Assembly: GCF_003731635.1 (NCBI RefSeq)
Contig: NZ_RCUA01000007.1
Coordinates: 99,644-163,643 of the forward strand
DNA from: Marisediminitalea oceani
Lineage (GTDB): Bacteria; Pseudomonadota; Gammaproteobacteria; Enterobacterales; Alteromonadaceae
DNA: 64,000 nucleotides
Direction of reading: 5' to 3'
The notes under the pieces are model-generated. The model ran no database searches and was not told the origin of the DNA. It saw only the letters and a list, made by a program, of their open reading frames with translations. How positions within the stretch are numbered: position 1 is the first letter of the stretch; each line of letters opens with the position of its first letter. Both the position numbers and the translations under genes were made by a program. Shown here piece after piece: positions 20,308-29,943 of this stretch.

Positions 20308-20321
20308 TCAGAGATAAAGGC

Positions 20322-23168
20322 ATGTTAAAGCGCTTTGTTAGTATTTTACTGCTGTGTCTCTGTACACCTGCCCTGGCGAGTGAGTATGTTGCCCATCAGT
20401 TTGCGGCAGGCGATTTCGTGGTGGCCGACAGCGCCAGAGAAAAAACGGCGACTATTTGGGTAGACAGGAAAGCCAATCCGGGGATCAGAATGGCGGCTGA
20501 ATCGCTGCAGCAGGATATCCTCCGGGTCACCGGTCTTAAACCACGCCTAACCAGCAACACAGAAGGTTTGTCGGGCCATGTGATCATTATTGGCGAGCGC
20601 GGCCAGGCTGCGCTGGTGGATAAACTGATTGGCAGTAATCAACTGACCGTACAGGCAAAAGCCCGGCAGTGGGAAGGTTATCAGCTCGATACGGTGGCGA
20701 GCCCGCTCCCTGGCGTTGAACAGGCCTGGGTGATTAGCGGAAATGACCGCCGGGGCGTGATTTTTGGCATCTATGACCTGAGCGAAAAAATCGGTGTGTC
20801 GCCCTGGTATTGGTGGGCCGATGTGCCGGTAGTCACCCATGACAAGCTCTTTATTAAAGCCGACACCCACATTAGCGATGCGCCCAAGGTGAAATACCGG
20901 GGGATCTTCCTTAACGATGAAGCCCCGGCCCTTACCGGTATGGTGCACGAGCAGTTCGGTGGCTATAACGCGAAGTTTTATAAGCATGTTTTTGAGCTGC
21001 TGTTGCGGCTGAAGTCTAACTTTTTATGGCCGGCGATGTGGAACAATGCGTTTGCCGATGACGATCCGCAAAATACGTATCTGGCCAACGATATGGGCAT
21101 AGTGATGAGTACTTCACACCACGAGCCTATGATGCGCGCCGACAAAGAGTGGAACCGCTATGGCAGTGGCCCCTGGGAATATTCTACTAACCCTGAAAAG
21201 CTTTACGAATTCTGGGTTGAAGGCGCTAAACGTTACAAAGATAAAGAGGGTATTTTTACCCTGGGAATGCGGGGGCAGGCTGATACGCCCATGAGCGAAG
21301 GTGAAAATATCGGTCTGCTGGAGAGAATTGTTCACGACCAACGCGAAATTCTTGCGGATGTAATGGATAAGCCACTTACTGAGGTACCTCAGGTGTGGGC
21401 GCTGTACAAAGAAGTGCAGGGCTTTTATGAGCGCGGTATGCGCGTGCCGGATGATGTGACATTACTTTGGTCTGATGATAATGCCGGCAATATTCGACGC
21501 CTGCCAACCGAGGCTGAGCGCGGCCGTAGCGGCGGTGCCGGGGTGTATTATCACTTCGATTATGTGGGCGGCCCGCGGTCTTACCGGTGGATCAATACCG
21601 TGCCGCTGGGTAAGGTTTGGGAGCAAATGAATCTCGCCTGGGAATATGGTGCAGATAAAATCTGGATCACCAACGTAGGCGACTTAAAGCCGATGGAATT
21701 ACCTATCAGTTTTTTCCTGGCGCAGGCCTGGGATCCGGAAGCGTTTAACGCGCAGTCTGCCAAACGGTTTACCCGGGAATGGGCGGCGAGTCAGTTTAAT
21801 GGCCAGTTTACCAATGACATTGCAGAATTACTGACAGTTTATACGCTCCAAAACGGCCGACGTAAGCCCGAAGCACTGAGCCCGGAAACATACAGCGTAC
21901 TGAATTACAACGAAGCCGACCGGATAAGCAAAACACTGGCCGAAGCGGCGGATAAAGCCAATAGCATTTATGAGCGCATCGACAGTGATTATCAGGATGC
22001 TTTCTTCCAGCTGGTTGCGCATCCGGTATGGGCTACCCAGGCTATGTTTGAGTTAAACCGGGCTCAGGCGCTGAATGCTCTGTATGCCGAACAGGACCGC
22101 GCTTCTACGTCGGCCATGGCGGCCACAGTTAACGCGTGGTTTGAACGGGATGCCGAGCTTACTGAGATTTATCACAGTATTAAGGGCGGTAAATGGAACC
22201 GTATGATGTCGCAGCCACACATTGGCTATGTGTACTGGAATAACCCGCCGGCCAATATCCCACCGGTAGTTCAGACCAAAGCGCTGGCACAACCTGCTGT
22301 GGCTGATATGGGCGTTTCTGTTGAGGGTAGTCGTGCTTACTGGCCAGCCACCGGCGGATTGTCGCTGCCCGAATTTACGCTCTATGGCGAAGCAACTCGC
22401 ACCTTTACCGTGTACAACCGGCAGGGCAAGGCTTTCAACTGGTCGGCAAAGGCCTCACAGCCCTGGATCATTCTGGGCAAAAATGGCGGTGAGTTGCTGG
22501 CTGATACGCCCGTGCCAGTTTCCATTGACTGGTCTCAGTTAGAGGCTGGCCATCACGAAGGCACTATAAATGTGAAAGGTACCGGCTGGGGCGGCGCGAA
22601 CATCAAAGTTACTGCGCACAAACCAGAACTGACTGCCAGGCCGGTTAGCGGCGACTTTATTGAAGTAGACGGTTACGTGGCGATGAATGCCAGCGAGGCC
22701 AAGGTGAAATCGACCCCGAATGGCAGTTGGCATAAGGTCGCAGTGCACGGGCGCACAGGCCAGGCGATGAGTGCGGCATTGCCGCCGTATTCCAGCCTGA
22801 CACACCAACAGGCGCCGGCACTGGAATTCCCGGTATTCTTTACCTCTACCGGCGAGTTTCCGCTAACGCTGCAGTTATCGCCTTCTTTGCCGTTTGATGA
22901 GGCAACGGGCATTAAGGTGGCATTAACCCTGGATGGTGAACATGTGGCTACACTGGCGCTGCCTTCACAAAAAGACAAGCAAGCCTGGGCGCAGGGGGTA
23001 ATGGATAACGTGAAAGAACTCACTACTACATTGCCTGTGACTAAGGCTGGTCGTCACCGTCTGGCGGTAAAAGCCTTAACGCCAGGAGCCGTATTGCAGC
23101 GGGTAATTGTGGACACCGGTAATCTAAAGCCCAGCTATCTCGGACCGCCGGAAAGACGCGCACCCTAA
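20322..23168 (+). CDS. Glycoside hydrolase family 115 xylan alpha-glucuronidase
   Basis: 948 aa from ATG 20322; the frame can be read from 20208, but that overlaps the GH43 end, and a signal peptide (LKRFVSILLLCLCTPALA) begins only here. Conserved GH115 stretches include RRGVIFGIYDLSEKIGVSPWYWWADVP, KYRGIFLNDEAP, LKSNFLWPAMWNNAF, LGMRGQADTPM and LLWSDDNAGNIRRLP. A C-terminal beta-sandwich follows (about 680-948). The family removes 4-O-methyl-glucuronic acid from internal xylose residues of polymeric glucuronoxylan. The released uronate matches the TRAP transporter and ManD downstream. The GH43 to GH115 operon ends at the palindromic repeat after 23179. Confidence 0.92.
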   Translation: MLKRFVSILLLCLCTPALASEYVAHQFAAGDFVVADSAREKTATIWVDRKANPGIRMAAESLQQDILRVTGLKPRLTSNTEGLSGHVIIIGERGQAALVDKLIGSNQLTVQAKARQWEGYQLDTVASPLPGVEQAWVISGNDRRGVIFGIYDLSEKIGVSPWYWWADVPVVTHDKLFIKADTHISDAPKVKYRGIFLNDEAPALTGMVHEQFGGYNAKFYKHVFELLLRLKSNFLWPAMWNNAFADDDPQNTYLANDMGIVMSTSHHEPMMRADKEWNRYGSGPWEYSTNPEKLYEFWVEGAKRYKDKEGIFTLGMRGQADTPMSEGENIGLLERIVHDQREILADVMDKPLTEVPQVWALYKEVQGFYERGMRVPDDVTLLWSDDNAGNIRRLPTEAERGRSGGAGVYYHFDYVGGPRSYRWINTVPLGKVWEQMNLAWEYGADKIWITNVGDLKPMELPISFFLAQAWDPEAFNAQSAKRFTREWAASQFNGQFTNDIAELLTVYTLQNGRRKPEALSPETYSVLNYNEADRISKTLAEAADKANSIYERIDSDYQDAFFQLVAHPVWATQAMFELNRAQALNALYAEQDRASTSAMAATVNAWFERDAELTEIYHSIKGGKWNRMMSQPHIGYVYWNNPPANIPPVVQTKALAQPAVADMGVSVEGSRAYWPATGGLSLPEFTLYGEATRTFTVYNRQGKAFNWSAKASQPWIILGKNGGELLADTPVPVSIDWSQLEAGHHEGTINVKGTGWGGANIKVTAHKPELTARPVSGDFIEVDGYVAMNASEAKVKSTPNGSWHKVAVHGRTGQAMSAALPPYSSLTHQQAPALEFPVFFTSTGEFPLTLQLSPSLPFDEATGIKVALTLDGEHVATLALPSQKDKQAWAQGVMDNVKELTTTLPVTKAGRHRLAVKALTPGAVLQRVIVDTGNLKPSYLGPPERRAP

Positions 23169-23178
23169 AATAAATATT

Positions 23179-23249
23179 AAGGGGTCAGAGTACTTGAAGT
23201 TCACTCAATCAAGGGGTCAGGTACATGAATGTACCTGACCCCTTGATTG
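23179..23249. repeat. REP-like palindrome between convergent genes
   Basis: A perfect 21-bp inverted repeat (23206-23226 with 23229-23249, GA loop) carries the core AAGGGGTCAGG, preceded at 23179 by a partial copy AAGGGGTCAGAGTACTTGAA. GGGGTCAG-type palindromes of this kind are seen with REP-associated tyrosine (Y1/IS200-like) transposases in marine gammaproteobacteria. It fills the 85-bp gap between the stops of GH115 and the convergent metallo-hydrolase, so it may also serve as a terminator for both. Confidence 0.75.
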
Positions 23250-23253
23250 TCTT

Positions 23254-24348
23254 TTAGAAGCTAACCTGCTCCCCTTCGTTGAGAATGTGTAAGGGAATCT
23301 CGGAAGCTAAACGTTCATGCATGGTTAGCAGCCGAAAGAGGGCAGAGTGTGAGGTTTTATCGCCCATCTTCCAGCTGTTATTACCATAACCCCATGGGAC
23401 CATCACTTTGCAGTTAAGCTCTTTTGCTGCGATAAGAGCATCTTCCGGTGTCATATGGACTTTTCTGTAAAAGGCTGGTGATTCTGCGCTGAAATAGGAA
23501 GCAATGGGCAGCAAGCACACGTCAATCTCCCCGTACTTTTCTCTTATCTGCTTAAAGTGGGGCGAATAACCAGTGTCGCCAGCAAAAAATAAAGTGTTGC
23601 CCTGATGTTCGAGCAGCCAACCACCCCACAGGGTTTTGTTCTCGTCTTCATACAGATAAGGCACCAGAATCCGGTTGCTAAAGTGATGGCCGGGGACAAA
23701 ATGCACGTTCATTTTGCCTAGCGGTTTACTGGCATACCAGGCCATTTCGGTAATGTTAAAATCACCGTCGGGAAAGTGCTCAGCAAAACCTAGAGGCGTT
23801 AAAAACGCCGTATCGGCAGAGAATGCCTGGATATCGCCTTTGTTGAAGTGATCATAATGAATGTGCGAATACATAACCGCATCGGTTGCATTAAGCACCG
23901 AGTCCGAGGGCTGTTGCGGTTCGTTACGATTAAAGCCGGCCGACAGGCGAAAGGCCCAGTTTACCGGCCAGTCAAACTGATTAAATACCGGGTCGAACAA
24001 AAACTGTTGGTTATCCGGGGTGGTAATGCGAAAGCTGGCGTGACCATACCATTTAACCGTATACCCGGTGTCGAGCGACAATGGCGTAGAATCACCGTTG
24101 TAAGTGCACTGTTCCATAGGCTCGTTGCAAGTCAGAAGCTCACTGGGCTGGTAGCAGTCTTCGTTGCAGGTTACCGGGTAATCTTTAAATTTGGGAAACA
24201 AATTAATAAAGCGGTCCTGATAGCCCTCCATGCTGGAATATTTCACCACCGAATCGGGCGGTGTTAACCGTTCTGTTTGGTTAATGCTGCTACAGGCTGC
24301 AATACAAAGCGCAAGCGCTGAGGCAAGCGAAAAAGCAATGTACTTCAC
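23254..24348 (-). CDS. MBL-fold metallo-hydrolase lipoprotein (NAPE-PLD/UlaG-like)
   Basis: 364 aa with lipobox IAAC near residue 19. The metallo-beta-lactamase fold shows the metal motif YSHIHYDHFNK (HxHxDH), a second histidine in VPGHHFSNR, the bridging Asp in FFAGDTGYSPHF, and a late HMTPEDAL. The neighbouring sequence (VKWYGHASFRI, FDPVFNQF) is typical of the NAPE-PLD-like or RomA-like branch. The cellular substrate is unknown; phosphodiester or lactone hydrolysis is possible. It is convergent to GH115 and has no obvious tie to xylan. Confidence 0.8.
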   Translation of the reverse strand: MKYIAFSLASALALCIAACSSINQTERLTPPDSVVKYSSMEGYQDRFINLFPKFKDYPVTCNEDCYQPSELLTCNEPMEQCTYNGDSTPLSLDTGYTVKWYGHASFRITTPDNQQFLFDPVFNQFDWPVNWAFRLSAGFNRNEPQQPSDSVLNATDAVMYSHIHYDHFNKGDIQAFSADTAFLTPLGFAEHFPDGDFNITEMAWYASKPLGKMNVHFVPGHHFSNRILVPYLYEDENKTLWGGWLLEHQGNTLFFAGDTGYSPHFKQIREKYGEIDVCLLPIASYFSAESPAFYRKVHMTPEDALIAAKELNCKVMVPWGYGNNSWKMGDKTSHSALFRLLTMHERLASEIPLHILNEGEQVSF

Positions 24349-24605
24349 TGATGTTAAGTTCCCTTCAAATGTTCCAACGGTAAGTTTACCAACTCACGGC
24401 CGGCGACAAACGCAAAAAGTTGTAAACAAACTTAACGGCGGTAGAAGGATAGTGAAGTTTCCTGTCAGTAAAGGCTGCTTAAGGCGAAATGTGGACATTC
24501 AGTTTCAAATTATTTCCCTTTGATTGCTTTCTTCTATCCAGGTTTGTTTAACTTAATACATAGTGAAATAGTGCTTATTGCTTCGAGATGGAGGACAAAC
24601 CTTAA

Positions 24606-25478
24606 ATGAAACTCAAAGAGTCAACGGTTCACTACCTATGGGTTTTCGGTAGTATAGGCACCTTCGCCCTTGTTGCTTTGGCAGGTTGGGAAATGGCAGA
24701 GCATTCTATTTGGTTTGAACAGTATTGGTCTCACAAGCCATCACGTTTTCTGATTATTTTTGCAGGAACGCTAACCACCATAGGTCTTGCCGCATATACA
24801 TACTCCTACTTCTGGGGACGCAAAAAGTTTATAAGGACTTACAAGGAAATAAACAGAACAGAGTTGAATGAGTCCAGAGATGGAGAGCTAATTAGAATTC
24901 AGGGAGAGTTGGTACTTCTCGGTGAGCCTTTAATCGCACCACTTTCTCAGAAGGAGTGCGCTGCGTATGAGACGATAGCTCAAATAGAGGAAGAAGTTGC
25001 AACTGTAAGCGGTAGTGAGACAAATGTTGGCTCTCGGACAATTTGGCAAACTATTAAACACATTAATAAAGCCAAAGACTTTTTGATTCGATCTGAGGGT
25101 TCATACGCTCTGATTCGAGTAGCGCAAGGTAATCTTAAAATTAGTTTAGATATGATCCACGATGAACAACATTACAAAAAGGACCGGGGCGGTTTTCTTA
25201 CTGAAGAGGAAAATTCATTAAGACGAAATACTCTGGAGAGCATGGACCTGCCTACCAAGCCATATGTCGGCGTTTACTCCCGGAATATTAGATTTCAAGA
25301 GGGTGTATTGGAACAAGGGGAGCAAGTCGCAGTAAGAGGTACAGGAACTTGGACAAGTACAGATACTGACGAATTAAGTTTTCTCTTTGGCCAGGGAGTC
25401 AAAAAAGTTTATGAAATTGAGAATTCTGAAGAATTCCAACTTTACTTTAGTGACTCATCAGCTGTACTTGAAAAGTAG
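24606..25478 (+). CDS. Membrane protein with GIDE-like domain
   Basis: 290 aa with two N-terminal membrane spans (about residues 10-27 and 45-68), then a soluble region starting RDGELIRIQGELVLLGEPLIAPLSQKEC and ending in FQEGVLEQGEQVAVRGTGTW. This is the layout of bacterial proteins matched to the GIDE domain (named after eukaryotic mitochondrial MUL1/MAPL, without its RING). The function in bacteria is unknown. GGAGG lies about 10 bases upstream of the ATG. The gene is more AT-rich than its neighbours and has no relation to the sugar genes, so it may be a later insertion between them. Confidence 0.6.
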   Translation: MKLKESTVHYLWVFGSIGTFALVALAGWEMAEHSIWFEQYWSHKPSRFLIIFAGTLTTIGLAAYTYSYFWGRKKFIRTYKEINRTELNESRDGELIRIQGELVLLGEPLIAPLSQKECAAYETIAQIEEEVATVSGSETNVGSRTIWQTIKHINKAKDFLIRSEGSYALIRVAQGNLKISLDMIHDEQHYKKDRGGFLTEEENSLRRNTLESMDLPTKPYVGVYSRNIRFQEGVLEQGEQVAVRGTGTWTSTDTDELSFLFGQGVKKVYEIENSEEFQLYFSDSSAVLEK

Positions 25479-25524
25479 AAACTTCAATTCGAAAATCTAT
25501 ATCGATGTCCTACGTACCAAGCAT

Positions 25525-25551
25525 AAAAAAAGCCAGCGACTAAGCGCTGGC
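25525..25551 (-). terminator. Intrinsic terminator after the sugar symporter
   Basis: GCCAGCG (25532-25538) pairs with CGCTGGC (25545-25551), and on the minus strand a run of seven T follows. It lies 45 bp beyond the stop of the transporter gene. Confidence 0.8.
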
Positions 25552-25595
25552 GAGTGGTGACTTTTATTATGATTATAGTGTGGGAGTGATTTTGT

Positions 25596-27026
25596 TTATC
25601 CCTGCATTTGCTCCAGCTCTTTGCCTTTGGTTTCGTTAACAAACTTCACCACAAAGATTACCGACAGGAAGGCGAAAATGGCGTAAATACCGTAAGCGCC
25701 ACCTAAGCCAATACCCGCCAGCAGCATCGGGAAGGTAATGGTGATCAGGAAGTTGGAAGTCCATTGCACCAGGCCGCTTACTGCAAGGCCTGAACCACGG
25801 ATCTGATTGGGGAACATCTCTCCCAGCATTACCCACATTACCGGGCCCCAGGACATATTAAAGAAAAATACATACAGGTTTGCTGCCACCAGTGCGGTGG
25901 TACCCCATTCACCCAGGATAAGCTTACCGTCTGGCCCTTGTGAGGCATTTAAAAAGGCCACAACCATCACGCCAAGGGTAATTGTCATGCCGATTGAGCC
26001 CCACTTGAGGAGTGGTTTGCGGCCGATTTTATCAATCACCAGTAAGGTAAGAATACAGGCGGCGATACTGATAGCCCCGCTTAGTACGTTGATTAGCAGA
26101 GCGTCCGACTCAGAAAAGCCAACGGCTTGCCAGAGTACCGCACCGTAGTAAAACACCACGTTAATACCAACAAGTTGCTGAAACGCCGCCAGGCCCAGAC
26201 CTACCCAAACAATGGGGCGTACCTTGGTGGTGTTTTTGTCGATTAAGTCTTTAAGCTGAGGACGGTGATCGTCGGCCAGCGATTGCTTAATTTCGTTGAG
26301 TTTGTGAGTGGCTGCATCTTCGCCCAGTAACCGGGTGAGTACACGGTGAGCCCGTTCGGTTTTGTTGCTGGATACCAGAAAGCGTGGGCTCTCCGGAATA
26401 AACCATAGCATCACAAAAAACAGGGTGGCCGGAATAAGCTCAATCCAGAACATCCAGCGCCAGGCCTCAAAATTCAACCACAGCGTATTCGTTGAACCAG
26501 CTGCTTCACCAGCCAGCATGTAGTTACTTAAAAACGCTGCAAACAAACCGCTGATAATGGCAATCTGCTGAATACTGGTGAGCATTCCGCGGTAACGGGC
26601 CGGTGAGACTTCTGAAATATAAGCTGGCGCCATCACAGAGGCGGCACCTACTGCCAGGCCACCAAGGACCCGGTAGATAACAAATTCAAAAGACGACGTA
26701 GCAATACCAGAGCCCCAGGCACTGATGATAAACAGTACCGACGAAACAATCAGTAGCGCACGGCGGCCGTATTTGTCGGCAAAGCGGCCAGCAAAAAATG
26801 CCCCTACTGCACAGCCAAGCAGCATGCTCGAAACATTAAATCCGGTACCGGCGCTGGCCGAGTTAAACGCTTGCTGTAAGCCATCTACTGTACCGTTGAT
26901 AACCCCACTGTCGAACCCAAACAGGAATCCGCCAATGGTGGCTACAATACTGATAAAAATAACAAAGCCGATATTTTCGCCCGACGGACTGTCCATCGAT
27001 GCTGGCGTCGCGGTTGATTCAAGCAT
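25596..27026 (-). CDS. Sugar porter family MFS transporter, XylE-like
   Basis: 476 aa with twelve predicted membrane spans. It carries the sugar-porter signatures: GFLFGFDSGVINGT in helix 1, GRFADKYGRRALL between helices 2 and 3, RVLGGLAVGAAS, PESPRFLV after helix 6, QQLVGINVVFYYG in helix 7, and DKIGRKPLLKWG. The family includes the E. coli xylose/proton symporter XylE and arabinose and galactose carriers; xylose is the natural choice here. Its ATG overlaps the TAA of the upstream GH43 gene by one base, so the two are translationally coupled, linking hydrolysis and uptake. Confidence 0.88.
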   Translation of the reverse strand: MLESTATPASMDSPSGENIGFVIFISIVATIGGFLFGFDSGVINGTVDGLQQAFNSASAGTGFNVSSMLLGCAVGAFFAGRFADKYGRRALLIVSSVLFIISAWGSGIATSSFEFVIYRVLGGLAVGAASVMAPAYISEVSPARYRGMLTSIQQIAIISGLFAAFLSNYMLAGEAAGSTNTLWLNFEAWRWMFWIELIPATLFFVMLWFIPESPRFLVSSNKTERAHRVLTRLLGEDAATHKLNEIKQSLADDHRPQLKDLIDKNTTKVRPIVWVGLGLAAFQQLVGINVVFYYGAVLWQAVGFSESDALLINVLSGAISIAACILTLLVIDKIGRKPLLKWGSIGMTITLGVMVVAFLNASQGPDGKLILGEWGTTALVAANLYVFFFNMSWGPVMWVMLGEMFPNQIRGSGLAVSGLVQWTSNFLITITFPMLLAGIGLGGAYGIYAIFAFLSVIFVVKFVNETKGKELEQMQG

Positions 27027-28147
27027 TACTTCTGCTCCAGGTATGGATCGATGGTAACGATGCTGCCATCCGGGTTATAGGTAAGTTCGGTCATTTTTAC
27101 GCTGCGTAAATGCGTTTGACCGCCGGATAATGAGCTGTCGTGATAGAACAGGTACCATTTACCCTTAAACTTGGCGATAGAGTGATGGTTAGTCCAGCCT
27201 TCTACCGGTTGCAGGATCACGCCCTGATAAGTAAATGGGCCGTAAGGGTTGTCGCCGGTTGCGTAAACAATTTTATGAGTATCGCCGGTAGAGTAAGAGA
27301 AGTAATACTTGCCCTGATATTTGTGTACCCAGGCAGCCTCAAAGAAGCGGCGGTCATTATCGCCCTGCAGAATGGGGCTACCGTCTTTGTCGAGTAATTC
27401 AATTTCTTTCGGCGTTTCGGCGTAAGAAAGCATGTCATCCGCCATTTTGGCGATACGAGGTTTTACTGCCGGTGCATCATCTGCCGGGTAAACATCTTCC
27501 GGGTTATAAGTGCCGCCTTCATAGCGTTGTAGCTGGCCACCCCAGATACCGCCGAAGTACATGTAATACTCGCCGTCGTCATCTTTAAACACGGCAGGAT
27601 CCATACTGTAACTGCCGGCAATTGGCTCCGGCTCCGGAGTGAACGGACCTTCAGGCGTGTCGCTCACGGCTGCGCCAATGTGGAAAACGTCGTTCTTGTC
27701 TTTGAGTGGGAAATACAGGTAGTACTTGCCGTCTTTTTCGGCAGCATCCGGCGCCCATAGCTGGCGTCCTGCCCATGGAATATCTTTAACTGATAAGGCA
27801 ACGCCATGATCGGTCACTTCACCGCCCACTTCGTCCATGCTCAGAATATGATAATCGCGCATATCGAAGTGATCGCCATTGTCGTTTTGAGGAATACCTG
27901 ATTCCACGTCGTGAGAAGGATAAATATACAGGCGGCCGTTAAACACATGGGCGGAAGGATCCGCAGTGTAAATATGTTCTACCAACGGCTCAGCAAGGCC
28001 GCTTTTTACCTGTGGTTTTGTTTGAGGCTCAGCTTGAGCCTGTGTGCTCTGGGCTTCAACATTTTGTTGTTGTGGCTGACACGCTGTTAGCACCATGGCT
28101 GACAACAACGCAGAAAAGGTCAGTGAATATTTTGGTTGAAACGTCAC
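27026..28147 (-). CDS. Glycoside hydrolase family 43 enzyme, single domain, lipoprotein
   Basis: 373 aa with a signal ending in lipobox LTAC and then a Gln-rich linker. The single propeller domain starts HIYTADPSAHVFNGRLYIYPS with the catalytic Asp, has SMDPAVFKDDDGEYYMYFGG in the middle, and FFEAAWVHKYQGKYYFSYS with the acid Glu. This subgroup holds alpha-arabinofuranosidases and exo-beta-xylosidases/xylanases; activity within it cannot be told by eye. It differs clearly from the two-domain GH43 at 18619, so the pair probably divides work on side chains and backbone. It is coupled to the downstream symporter. Confidence 0.85.
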   Translation of the reverse strand: MTFQPKYSLTFSALLSAMVLTACQPQQQNVEAQSTQAQAEPQTKPQVKSGLAEPLVEHIYTADPSAHVFNGRLYIYPSHDVESGIPQNDNGDHFDMRDYHILSMDEVGGEVTDHGVALSVKDIPWAGRQLWAPDAAEKDGKYYLYFPLKDKNDVFHIGAAVSDTPEGPFTPEPEPIAGSYSMDPAVFKDDDGEYYMYFGGIWGGQLQRYEGGTYNPEDVYPADDAPAVKPRIAKMADDMLSYAETPKEIELLDKDGSPILQGDNDRRFFEAAWVHKYQGKYYFSYSTGDTHKIVYATGDNPYGPFTYQGVILQPVEGWTNHHSIAKFKGKWYLFYHDSSLSGGQTHLRSVKMTELTYNPDGSIVTIDPYLEQK

Positions 28148-28471
28148 AATACGCTCCCGGTCAGTGATTAAAATTCAGGTCAAATAATGCAGCGACTGAT
28201 GGCAATCGGCAATGTTAACGAGCTGTGAAACGATAAAAAGATAAAGCGGTACTGAATAACATAAATTTCACAATGTAAAGTGCTCATACTGCGCTCGATT
28301 TTCCGCTATGGCAAAAAAATCTCTCTGAAATAACACTTTGCTAATCATCAGTATTTCTGGGGATTTTCCCGGTCACCCAAAAAACGTTGCTGGAATGTGA
28401 AAAATGACAATGTTGCCTGCTACCCGCCAGCGCTACCCTGACGCCTCTACGAAGTAATCTAAAGTTAACCA
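28148..28471. promoter_or_regulatory. Divergent control region between GH43/symporter and TRAP operons
   Basis: 324 bp between two divergent sugar operons. It must hold both promoters. It is AT-rich at 28240-28350. I see no gene, no clean palindromic operator and no strong -35/-10 pair that I would defend. Confidence 0.35.
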
Positions 28472-29479
28472 ATGGTGATACAGCATCGTCTGCACAATTT
28501 GATTTTTTGCTTGCTGCTGGCTTTTTTTGCTACCGGTAGCAATGCAAATGCGGGCTCAGACAAAGTGACATCACTGAACGTGGTGACGTCACTAAGTAGC
28601 AGCGATCCCATGTACAAGGGCCTGATACGTTTTAAGCAGTTGGTCGAAACCGGCAGTAAAGGCTCGCTTAGCGTTAACCTGTTTATTGGTTCTCAGCTGG
28701 GAAACGACGACGACATTCTGGAACAGGCCATGGCCGGTGCTGGCATTGCGGTGCTGGTGGATGGCGGGCGCTTGTCTGTGTATGCCCATGAAATGGGGAT
28801 CCTCGGTGCTCCTTATCTGGTGAACAACCTGGCAGAACTTCAGCACCTGGTGAGCTCGGATCTGTTTCAACAGTGGAATGGCAACCTGCAGCAAAACGCC
28901 GGTTTACGTGTGCTGGCATTTAACTGGTGGCAGGGCGCAAGGCATCTGCTAACCCAGCAGGCGGTAGCTCAGCCTGAAGATTTGAACGGATTAAGACTAC
29001 GTACCATCAGTGCGCCGGTTTGGATAAGCACCATCGAAGCCATGGGGGCTACGCCCACGCCATTGAGTTGGTCTGAAGTGTACAGTGCTCTGCAGCAACG
29101 CGTTATCGACGCCGGTGAAGCACAGCTGGCTGCTGTATGGGGCGCAAGGCTTTATGAGGTAATAAGTCATGTTAGCAAAACCGGCCATATTCAACTGATA
29201 TCCGGCCTGGTGACCAGTGATGACTGGTTTAACCGGCTAACAGTCGCCGAGCAGGATGTCATCCTCCACGCTGCCACTGCGGCAGGTAAGTACGCCACTT
29301 CTCAGGTACTCACGGCTGAAAATGACATCGAGGCAAAGCTAACCGCAGCCGGCGTCTCAATATCTACCCCGCCGGTTGTGCCATTTGTGCAGGCTACAGA
29401 GTCAGTTTATCAGACCCTTGGATACAGCGAGCTGCGCCAGCAGGTTAGAACATTGCTGGATGAGGGGAACGGCCAATGA
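28472..29479 (+). CDS. dctP: TRAP transporter substrate-binding protein (DctP family)
   Basis: 335 aa with a signal peptide (ending near TGSNANA). The body shows the family pattern: FKQLVETGSKGSLSVNLFIGSQLG, a DLNGLRLRTIS ligand region with the conserved arginine that pairs with the substrate carboxylate, GATPTPLSWSEVYSALQQRVIDAGE, and a C-terminal EQDVILHAA helix. It binds an organic acid in the periplasm and hands it to DctQM. The linked mannonate dehydratase and GH115 make glucuronate or an aldobiuronate-type acid the likely ligand. Its stop overlaps dctQ by 4 bp. Confidence 0.9.
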   Translation: MVIQHRLHNLIFCLLLAFFATGSNANAGSDKVTSLNVVTSLSSSDPMYKGLIRFKQLVETGSKGSLSVNLFIGSQLGNDDDILEQAMAGAGIAVLVDGGRLSVYAHEMGILGAPYLVNNLAELQHLVSSDLFQQWNGNLQQNAGLRVLAFNWWQGARHLLTQQAVAQPEDLNGLRLRTISAPVWISTIEAMGATPTPLSWSEVYSALQQRVIDAGEAQLAAVWGARLYEVISHVSKTGHIQLISGLVTSDDWFNRLTVAEQDVILHAATAAGKYATSQVLTAENDIEAKLTAAGVSISTPPVVPFVQATESVYQTLGYSELRQQVRTLLDEGNGQ

Positions 29480-29943
29480 ACCACCTCGATAAGATAGAGC
29501 GCATGGTGTGCATTGGCCTGTTATCGGCCATTGTATTGCTGGTCTTTGCGGCGGCAGTGATGCGAACTGTGGGGCTACCGATTATCTGGTCGGTAGATAT
29601 TGCCCAGCTCCTGTTTGCCTGGCTGTGTATGCTCGGTGCCAATCAAACCTTAAAACACGCACAACATGCCACGGTGGATATTGCTACCCAATACCTGCCT
29701 GCGCACTGGCAGCAGCGGCTTGCGGGGCTGGCATCACTTATTATGATCGGCGTACTGGCCGTTGTTGTTGTGTATGGCATTGCACTATTTAACCTTAACC
29801 CTCAGCGAACGCTGGGTAGCACGCCTATATCTTACCGCTACGTAGCCCTTGCACTCCCGGTAGGCGCCGGATTGATGCTGCTAACCCTGCTTGAACAAAG
29901 CTGGCTTAAATGGTTTTCAGTTAAACAGAGGGCGGCGCAATGA
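29476..29943 (+). CDS. dctQ: TRAP transporter small permease (DctQ family)
   Basis: 155 aa with four membrane spans and the family stretch WSVDIAQLLFAWLCMLGANQTLKHAQHATVDI. It overlaps dctP and dctM by 4 bp (ATGA junctions) on each side, a tight operon. It is the small membrane subunit that joins the large permease in sodium-driven uptake of the ligand brought by DctP. Confidence 0.9.
   Translation: MNHLDKIERMVCIGLLSAIVLLVFAAAVMRTVGLPIIWSVDIAQLLFAWLCMLGANQTLKHAQHATVDIATQYLPAHWQQRLAGLASLIMIGVLAVVVVYGIALFNLNPQRTLGSTPISYRYVALALPVGAGLMLLTLLEQSWLKWFSVKQRAAQ

Noticed and set aside
20208..20321. Longer N-terminus of the GH115 enzyme
   Set aside because: It would overlap the GH43 gene by 100 bp and hide the signal peptide that starts at 20322.
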